Source of the DNA: JANMDS01 sp031430575
Lineage (GTDB): Bacteria > Pseudomonadota > Gammaproteobacteria > Burkholderiales > Casimicrobiaceae
Length of the DNA: 46,413 nt
Reading direction: 5' to 3'
NCBI GenBank assembly: GCA_031430575.1
Contig: JANPBT010000001.1
Coordinates: 1 to 46,413, forward strand
Shown here piece by piece: positions 41,340 to 46,413 of the stretch; position 1 is the first letter of the stretch, and every line of letters starts with the position of its first letter. A program made the translations under genes and the position numbers. Under the pieces are notes generated by a model. It searched no databases, was not told the DNA's origin, and worked only from the letters and a program-made list of their open reading frames with translations.

Positions 41340-41702
41340 TTAGAGCGCCACGTGCCGTGTCATCACCTCAAAGCCAGTCGAGTGCGGACCAATCGCATAA
41401 GCACAGTCAAAAAGATCAAACCAACGGGATGACGTGAGCACTTCAACATAGGCCTGCGCGGCGTCGCGATTCGTAAAGTCGATCACCGCAAAAAAAGTGG
41501 TTTGCTCGGCGTGCGAGGTTTGATCCAGCCCGAATGAGATGATTTTGGCGTGTCGCGCAAGGTGGGCTGTATTGCGCGCCGTAATGCCGCTCAAAATCCC
41601 AAGACGTTCGGCTTTGCTCAGCGTGAGCCATTCTGGCTTTGCGTGCCAGACACCGGCAAAAGTGACCGGCGTTGAGGCGACTGGCGGGCAGCGCGCAGGC
41701 AT
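41340..41702 (-). CDS. Small conserved protein, possibly DUF6616-like
   Basis: 120 residues, no signal or membrane segment. The pattern WLTLSKAERLGILSGI, then FAVIDFTNRDAAQAYVEVLTSSRWFDLFDCAYAIGP, suggests a small alpha-beta barrel of the dimeric type (I think of DUF6616, from memory only). It begins nine bases past the end of the TetR gene, so the two are likely one operon. Its role is unknown; a link to tricarballylate/citrate use is inference from position. The start codon is uncertain. Confidence 0.6.
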   Translation of the reverse strand: MPARCPPVASTPVTFAGVWHAKPEWLTLSKAERLGILSGITARNTAHLARHAKIISFGLDQTSHAEQTTFFAVIDFTNRDAAQAYVEVLTSSRWFDLFDCAYAIGPHSTGFEVMTRHVAL

Positions 41703-41711
41703 TCCGCGGGA

Positions 41712-42389
41712 TTATGCTGCGCCGCGAAGGCCGCTAAAACACGTGCTGACGAGCCAATCTACCACTGACTGCGCTGAGTATTTGCTGGTATCGGTCAGCA
41801 TATCGAGCGTCGGGTCGCAAGTGCGTGAATAGAGTGTGTACATCACGAACTCATCGGGCAGTGTGGGGGCAATTTCCCCAGCATCTTGCGCGATGCGGAT
41901 GAGCGCGAGCATTTCCACGTTGAGCGCCATGAGTGCTTGCACATACGCGCCATCACTCATCAGCGCGATTGACAGCGTAGGGCTCGTCGAGGGCAGATGG
42001 GGCACGCTACCGTTGGCACGCTCCAGCAGTGTCCAACGCAGAAGCGCCTCCAGTCGGTCGCGGGCGCTTAGGTCTTGCGGCATCGCGTTGAGCGCGTCTA
42101 GCGTTTTTTGAAAAAGACGCGTCATCACTGCAGCTGCAAGCTTTTCTTTCGAGGCGAAGTGCTTGTAGATGCTGCCTTTGGCGATACCCACCTCGCTGGC
42201 GACCTCGTCGAGCGTCATCAATTCGTAGCCATGTTGACGTAAAAGACCCACTGTGGCCACTAGAATCGCGTCCTCACGCTCCTGAAATTGACGCTCACGC
42301 AACGGCCGCTTGCGGGCGAGCGTGGTTGTGGCGACGAGGTTTTGATTTGGCGGCACGAGCTGATTTTCTGTAGTGACTTTATCAAACAT
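41712..42389 (-). CDS. TetR-family transcription regulator
   Basis: 225 residues from ATG 42389 (MFDKVTTENQ). An in-frame ATG further upstream at 42500 gives a cysteine-rich extension unlike TetR proteins. The helix-turn-helix is EREDAILVATVGLLRQHGYELMTLDEVASEVGIAKGSIYKHFASKEKL, a textbook TetR head. The C-terminal ligand domain is not assignable. It is divergent from tcuA and probably controls it. Confidence 0.9.
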   Translation of the reverse strand: MFDKVTTENQLVPPNQNLVATTTLARKRPLRERQFQEREDAILVATVGLLRQHGYELMTLDEVASEVGIAKGSIYKHFASKEKLAAAVMTRLFQKTLDALNAMPQDLSARDRLEALLRWTLLERANGSVPHLPSTSPTLSIALMSDGAYVQALMALNVEMLALIRIAQDAGEIAPTLPDEFVMYTLYSRTCDPTLDMLTDTSKYSAQSVVDWLVSTCFSGLRGAA

Positions 42390-42486
42390 AGTTTTATCAA
42401 GCGGTTGCTGTGCTGCGCAACAATCAGTCGGTAACCAGCAAAGCTGCCACGCGCAAAGGCCTATTTTAAGTGCTTTGCAGAAAATT

Positions 42487-42517
42487 TCGGGTTGCGACAC
42501 TCAATTTTCAATCCCGA
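42487..42517. promoter_or_regulatory. Inverted repeat in the TetR-tcuA divergent region
   Basis: TCGGGTTG and CAATCCCGA form an imperfect inverted repeat with a 14-base spacer. Another, GTTGC-N8-GCAAC, lies closer to the TetR gene. Either may be a regulator site. The region 42390-42607 has no gene. Confidence 0.35.
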
Positions 42518-42607
42518 ATGTGGATACGAATGACGGCGCGCACCCTAAAAGCTGCTGCAGTAACGGCTGCAGCCCGCATGGCAAACTCCGACAACTATGG
42601 TGAGTAA

Positions 42608-44026
42608 ATGATCGACACGCTGGTAATTGGCGGTGGCAACGCTGCGCTTTGCGCGGCGTTAAAGGTGCGCGAGAGCGGCGCTTCAGTCATGCTCGTCGAG
42701 GCTTCCCCACGCGAATGGCGCGGGGGAAACTCTCAACACACGCGCAACTTACGGTGCATGCACGACGCGCCTGAGGACGTGCTGGTAGGCGCCTACCCAG
42801 AAGAAGAATTTTGGCAGGATCTACTTAAAGTGACCGGTGGTAAAACCAATGAAGCACTGGCGCGTATCGCTATCCGCGCGACGGCGACGTGTCGCCCGTG
42901 GATGGTCAAGCATGGCGTTCGTTTCCAACCGTCGCTCTCTGGGGCATTGCACACCGCGCGCACAAATGCCTTCTTCCTAGGCGGCGGCAAGGCGCTAGTG
43001 AATGCTTTGTATCGCAGCGCGGAGCGTCTAGGCGTGCAGATTCGCTATGAAACGCCAATGACTAGCATAGAGTTGCGTGACCGAAAATTTATTTCTGCGA
43101 CCACGGCGTCAGGCGAGCGTATCGAGGCTAAGAGTTGCGTGCTCGCCGCGGGTGGTTTTGAGTCAAACCGGGAATGGCTGCGTGCCGCCTGGGGGCAAGA
43201 CGCCAACGGTAATTACCCCGCTGATCAATTTCTCATTCGTGGGACGCGATTTAATACCGGTGTGCTTCTGCGTTTCATGCTCGACGCAGGCGCAGATCAA
43301 ATTGGTGATCCGACTCAGGCGCATATGGTTGCCATTGATGCTCGGGCACCACTTTACGATGGCGGAATTTGCACACGCATTGACTGCGTCTCGCTCGGAA
43401 TTGTTGTCAATCAAAACGCTTTACGCTTTTATGATGAAGGGGAGGATTTTTGGCCGAAACGCTATGCGATTTGGGGGCGACTGCTGGCACAACAGCCCCA
43501 CCAAACTGGCTTTTCGATCACCGATGCGAAAGCGCAGGGCAGGTTTATGCCGCCTGTTTTTCCTGGAACCAAAGCGCAATCTTTGCTGGAGCTCGCGCGC
43601 ATGTTATCGCTCGATGAGCGCGTTTTTATGCAAACGATGAACGCATATAACGCGGCGTGCCGAGTCGGCAGTTTTGATCATACGACGCTCGATGATTGCC
43701 ATACCCAGGGTATTTCTCCCCAAAAATCGCATTGGGCGTTGCCCATTGATACGCCACCGTTTTATGGCTACGCGTTACGCCCAGGCGTGACCTTTACTTA
43801 CCTCGGACTTAAAGTGGATGCATCGACCGCGGTGCAATTTTCAGGGCTACGTAGCGACAATCTTTTTGTTGCAGGCGAAATGATGGCGGGCAATGTGTTG
43901 GGGCAGGGCTACACCGCAGGCGTGGGCATGACTATTGGTACTGCGTTTGGACTCATCGCTGGTGAAAACGCAGCACGCGCTGCACGCAATGTACGAAAGG
44001 ATGAGACCGAAAATGCAATCGCTTGA
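42608..44026 (+). CDS. tcuA: Tricarballylate dehydrogenase TcuA (FAD-dependent)
   Basis: 472 residues. A flavoprotein of the fumarate-reductase/succinate-dehydrogenase group, with an FAD-binding start MIDTLVIGGGNAALCAALKVRESGASVMLVEASP, then GGNSQHTRNLRCMH, an internal CVLAAGGFESNREW and the C-terminal NLFVAGEMMAGNVLGQGYTAGVGMTIGTAFG. TcuA oxidises tricarballylate to cis-aconitate. TcuB, encoded next with a 14-base overlap, takes the electrons. The pairing with tcuB makes the assignment strong. Confidence 0.93.
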   Translation: MIDTLVIGGGNAALCAALKVRESGASVMLVEASPREWRGGNSQHTRNLRCMHDAPEDVLVGAYPEEEFWQDLLKVTGGKTNEALARIAIRATATCRPWMVKHGVRFQPSLSGALHTARTNAFFLGGGKALVNALYRSAERLGVQIRYETPMTSIELRDRKFISATTASGERIEAKSCVLAAGGFESNREWLRAAWGQDANGNYPADQFLIRGTRFNTGVLLRFMLDAGADQIGDPTQAHMVAIDARAPLYDGGICTRIDCVSLGIVVNQNALRFYDEGEDFWPKRYAIWGRLLAQQPHQTGFSITDAKAQGRFMPPVFPGTKAQSLLELARMLSLDERVFMQTMNAYNAACRVGSFDHTTLDDCHTQGISPQKSHWALPIDTPPFYGYALRPGVTFTYLGLKVDASTAVQFSGLRSDNLFVAGEMMAGNVLGQGYTAGVGMTIGTAFGLIAGENAARAARNVRKDETENAIA

Positions 44027-45215
44027 AGCGCTTACGCGTGAGGCCGCCGCGCTGGCGGGCGCAACCGCAAACACCATACCTGCGGCGCAGATTTCGCCCG
44101 AAAATGAAGCGCTTCGGCTGCTCACGATTTGCAACGCCTGCAGATATTGTGAAGGATTTTGCGCAATGTTTCCGGCGATGACTCGGCGGCTCGCTTTTGA
44201 TCGCGCAGACATTCATTACCTCGCTAATTTGTGCCACAACTGCGGAGCGTGCTTATATGCATGCCAGTATGCTGCGCCCCACGAATTTAATGTTAACGTG
44301 CCACAAACGATGGCGCGCGTTCGCGTTAACACTTACACAGAATTTGCGTGGCCGAAATCGTTCGGACGACTTTACGCACGCAATGGGTTGACGCTGTCTC
44401 TCGCTTTGGCAGCGTGCCTCGCGTTTTTCCTTATCCTTTGTACCGTCGCTAACGGTACTGTTTGGGCAAATCCTGCAGCGCAGAATTTCTATGCGATCTT
44501 TTCGCATAACGTGATGGTGACGCTGTTTGCGCCAATTTTTGCGTTCTCACTTTTTGCTCTTAGCGTTGGCTTGCACCAGTTTTGGCGCGAAATAAAGCGT
44601 AATGATCTCGAAACATTTCTGCACGATGGAGAAAACTCCAAGACGGCATCTCGCGAAGCATTGCAAAACGCGCTAACGCTGAAGTATCTCGACGGTGGGC
44701 ATGGCGAAGGCTGCAATGAAGCCGACGACCGCTCGACGCTGCTGCGTCGGCGATTTCATCACTGGACGTTTTACGGATTTTTGCTCTGCTTCGCAGCCAC
44801 AAGCGTGGCTACGATTTATCACTACGCGCTCGGCTGGGCTGCGCCATACGAATACTTCACGCTCCCAAAATTACTTGGTGTCCCCGGCGGTTTCGCAATG
44901 GTGATTGGCACGAGTGGGCTTTTTTGGTTACGTTGGAAGCGCAATCCGCAGCATAGCGATGCAGCGCAAAAGCCGATGGATCTGGGATTTACGGCACTGC
45001 TTTTTCTAGTTGCGTCGACTGGTCTTGCGCTTATGTTTTCCCGTGCAACGAGTGCGATGCCTTTGCTCTTATCGGTGCATTTGGGCGCGGTGATGGCGTT
45101 TTTTGCAACGATGCCCTATAGCAAATTTGCCCACGGAATATACCGAGGCGCAGCACTATTGAAGCATGCAATCGAGCGCCGTCAGACCGTTCGCGCAGGC
45201 TCTGGCGAAGGCTAA
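44013..45215 (+). CDS. tcuB: TcuB, iron-sulphur/membrane electron carrier of tricarballylate use
   Basis: 400 residues from ATG 44013 (MQSLEALTRE), which overlaps the end of tcuA. Two CxxCxxCxxxC clusters, at C40-C43-C46-C50 and C74-C77-C80-C84, ligate two 4Fe-4S centres. About six membrane helices follow, with histidines suited to haem (HHWTFYGFLLCF, IYHYALGW, LLSVHLGAVMAF). TcuB re-oxidises TcuA and passes electrons to the quinone pool. The dispersed repeat encodes NTIPAAQIS at about 20-28, and a one-mismatch copy at 44472-44483 encodes NPAAQN. No tcuC transporter follows. Confidence 0.93.
   Translation: MQSLEALTREAAALAGATANTIPAAQISPENEALRLLTICNACRYCEGFCAMFPAMTRRLAFDRADIHYLANLCHNCGACLYACQYAAPHEFNVNVPQTMARVRVNTYTEFAWPKSFGRLYARNGLTLSLALAACLAFFLILCTVANGTVWANPAAQNFYAIFSHNVMVTLFAPIFAFSLFALSVGLHQFWREIKRNDLETFLHDGENSKTASREALQNALTLKYLDGGHGEGCNEADDRSTLLRRRFHHWTFYGFLLCFAATSVATIYHYALGWAAPYEYFTLPKLLGVPGGFAMVIGTSGLFWLRWKRNPQHSDAAQKPMDLGFTALLFLVASTGLALMFSRATSAMPLLLSVHLGAVMAFFATMPYSKFAHGIYRGAALLKHAIERRQTVRAGSGEG
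44079..44090 (+). repeat. Dispersed 12-mer repeat near the tcuB start
   Basis: Exact copy with the full 18-base consensus, read as IPAAQI in the gene's direction, just before the first cysteine cluster. Confidence 0.9.
44472..44483 (+). repeat. One-mismatch copy of the dispersed repeat in tcuB
   Basis: Reads CCTGCAGCGCAG followed by AATTT, in frame as PAAQN, in a periplasmic loop. Confidence 0.6.
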
Positions 45216-45248
45216 CGGATACCAAAATTAACGCAAAAATGATCGAAT

Positions 45249-45260
45249 CTGCGCCGCAGG
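45249..45260 (-). repeat. Dispersed 12-mer repeat between tcuB and ispB
   Basis: Exact copy with the full 18-base consensus, in the gap between two convergent genes. Confidence 0.9.
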
Positions 45261-45272
45261 TATGGCGATTAG

Positions 45273-46274
45273 TTATTGCTGGCGTTCGACTGCGTAGTTG
45301 CAGCACATGAGCAAGAGTTGTTTGGCGGGGCTTTCTTCGAGCACGGCAAGCTCTGCGAGCGCTGTCTGCGCTTCTTTAGCGGCAGCATTGCGTGCGTAAG
45401 CAATCGCGTCGAGATCGTGGAGCACGCTGAGTACGGAGCTTAGGCGGGTGTGATCACGGGCGACAATCGCTTTCCTCAACGTTTCGCGCTGCTCAGGATT
45501 GCAAATTTCAAGTGCGCGAATGATCGGTAACGTCAACTTACCTTCTGCTAAATCATCGCCCAAATTTTTGCCAATGCTATCGGCGTCGCCTTCATAGTCA
45601 AGTACATCATCGGCAATCTGAAACGCCGTGCCTAAATGTGCCCCAAAGCGCGCCATCGCAGATTCAATTTCAGTGGGAGCGTCGCTGATGATGGCACCCA
45701 AGCGACCCGCCGCTTCAAAAAGTTTCGCCGTTTTCGCACGTACGACATGGAGGTATTCATCTTCAGTTAAGTCCAAACGTCCCGCGTTTATGAGCTGATG
45801 CACTTCGCCCTCAGCGATCACATTCGTCGCATCCGCGAGCACTTCTAGCACTCGCATTTCGCCTGTCTCGACCATCATCTGGAACGCGCGTGAATAGAGA
45901 AAATCGCCCACGAGTACGCTCGCCGCATTGCCAAAGTTTGCATTTGCCGTCGCATTACCGCGACGTAGTGCGGATTCATCGACAACGTCGTCGTGGAGTA
46001 ACGTAGCGGTGTGAATGAGCTCGATGATTGCCGCAACGGCATGCGCGGCGTCTGGTCGTTGACAGGCACACGCTTCTGCGCAAAGTAACGTCAGCGCCGG
46101 ACGCATACGTTTACCGCCTCCACCTACGATGTAGCTTGCAATCTCGCTTACAAGGGCGACGTCTGAACTTAGGGCGCGATGGATTTGATCGTCAACCGCA
46201 ATCATTGACGTTTTTAGGTGTGAGGTGAGCCGAGATGCAAACACGGCTTGCTGCGGAATACTTTTCATTTCCAT
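45273..46274 (-). CDS. ispB: Octaprenyl diphosphate synthase (trans-polyprenyl synthetase)
   Basis: 333 residues. It elongates farnesyl diphosphate with isopentenyl units to make the ubiquinone side chain. GGGGKRMRPALTLL, the first aspartate-rich motif LLHDDVVDE, GDFLYSRAFQ and the second motif FQIADDVLDYEGD are all present. A shorter start at 46205 (MIAVDDQIH) is also possible, since the first 23 residues are not typical. In beta- and gammaproteobacteria ispB is commonly divergent from rplU-rpmA, which fits the promoter to its right. Confidence 0.95.
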   Translation of the reverse strand: MEMKSIPQQAVFASRLTSHLKTSMIAVDDQIHRALSSDVALVSEIASYIVGGGGKRMRPALTLLCAEACACQRPDAAHAVAAIIELIHTATLLHDDVVDESALRRGNATANANFGNAASVLVGDFLYSRAFQMMVETGEMRVLEVLADATNVIAEGEVHQLINAGRLDLTEDEYLHVVRAKTAKLFEAAGRLGAIISDAPTEIESAMARFGAHLGTAFQIADDVLDYEGDADSIGKNLGDDLAEGKLTLPIIRALEICNPEQRETLRKAIVARDHTRLSSVLSVLHDLDAIAYARNAAAKEAQTALAELAVLEESPAKQLLLMCCNYAVERQQ

Positions 46275-46335
46275 CAGAAGTTTAGCGATTAACCGGAGTT
46301 GGAAAAATAATTCCGAAGAGTCGGTGCATGTCGTG

Positions 46336-46365
46336 TTGACATTATGTTTTTTTCTGTGCTATAGT
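46336..46365 (+). promoter_or_regulatory. Strong sigma-70 promoter, probably of rplU-rpmA
   Basis: TTGACA (46336-46341) and TATAGT (46360-46365) with an 18-base spacer. It points rightward, away from ispB. The gene it drives lies beyond the window. Ribosomal protein L21 is expected from conserved order (inference). Confidence 0.8.
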
Positions 46366-46413
46366 CTCACCTCTCGACGCAAACAAAGTACGGAAGTGTT
46401 GAGTGAGTTGAAG

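Noticed and set aside
44440..44457. Short hairpin GTACCGT/ACGGTAC in tcuB
   Set aside because: It lies inside coding sequence with no neighbouring regulatory context; probably chance.

Overview
The window looks like chromosomal DNA of a betaproteobacterium, most likely a member of the Burkholderiales. The reasons are two orphan Bug/TctC-type solute receptors, the neighbouring hemE and priA genes, a serB-rnr pair, tcuAB, and ispB with a strong divergent promoter where rplU-rpmA would be expected. I see no insertion sequence, phage gene, CRISPR array or rRNA. Genus and species cannot be read from the sequence alone.

Layout. 0.2-0.7 kb: a secreted TonB-C-like protein. 0.8-8.7 kb (minus): priA, hemE, a Bug receptor, a large OmpA-type protein, then serB at the end of rnr. 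A cluster of DnaA-box-like 9-mers lies between hemE and priA. 10.8 kb: tRNA-Leu(CAG), then a VOC protein. 11.4-19.8 kb (minus): one long polyol/triose module made of a LacI regulator, a binding protein, two permeases, a small membrane protein, two ABC ATPases, dhaL and dhaK. 20-24.7 kb: a small membrane protein, an orphan LivK-type receptor, a flavin reductase-like protein, a two-domain fasciclin lipoprotein and a DUF1993 protein. 24.7-27.6 kb (minus): an ArgD/AstC-type aminotransferase, a RidA protein with a histidine-rich tail and a glycine-zipper protein. 27.9-31.0 kb: a BON/OmpA protein and a 748-residue membrane-anchored coiled-coil protein with a long E-K-V-I-P repeat array and a C-terminal helix-hairpin-helix. 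31.1-37.0 kb: a second Bug receptor and an RND efflux pair. 37-41.2 kb: a DMT transporter and ugpB-A-E without an ATPase. 41.3-45.2 kb: a TetR gene with a small partner, divergent from tcuAB. 45.3-46.3 kb: ispB.

The most striking signal is not a gene. A 12-base word, CCTGCGGCGCAG (usually inside ATACCTGCGGCGCAGATT), occurs 25 times exactly, on both strands, plus several one-mismatch copies. It sits in intergenic gaps, as inverted pairs between genes, and in frame inside genes (priA, hemE, serB, both Bug receptors, a flavin reductase, a DUF1993 gene, an efflux adaptor, tcuB). All six of its reading frames are open and five are used here. In density and placement it resembles the DNA-uptake sequences of Neisseria and Pasteurellaceae. 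It is absent from the 9-kb dha/ABC module, which may therefore be a late arrival. The second candidate novelty is the OmpA plus repeat-protein pair at 27.9-31.0 kb, whose repeats resemble those of eukaryotic alveolins.
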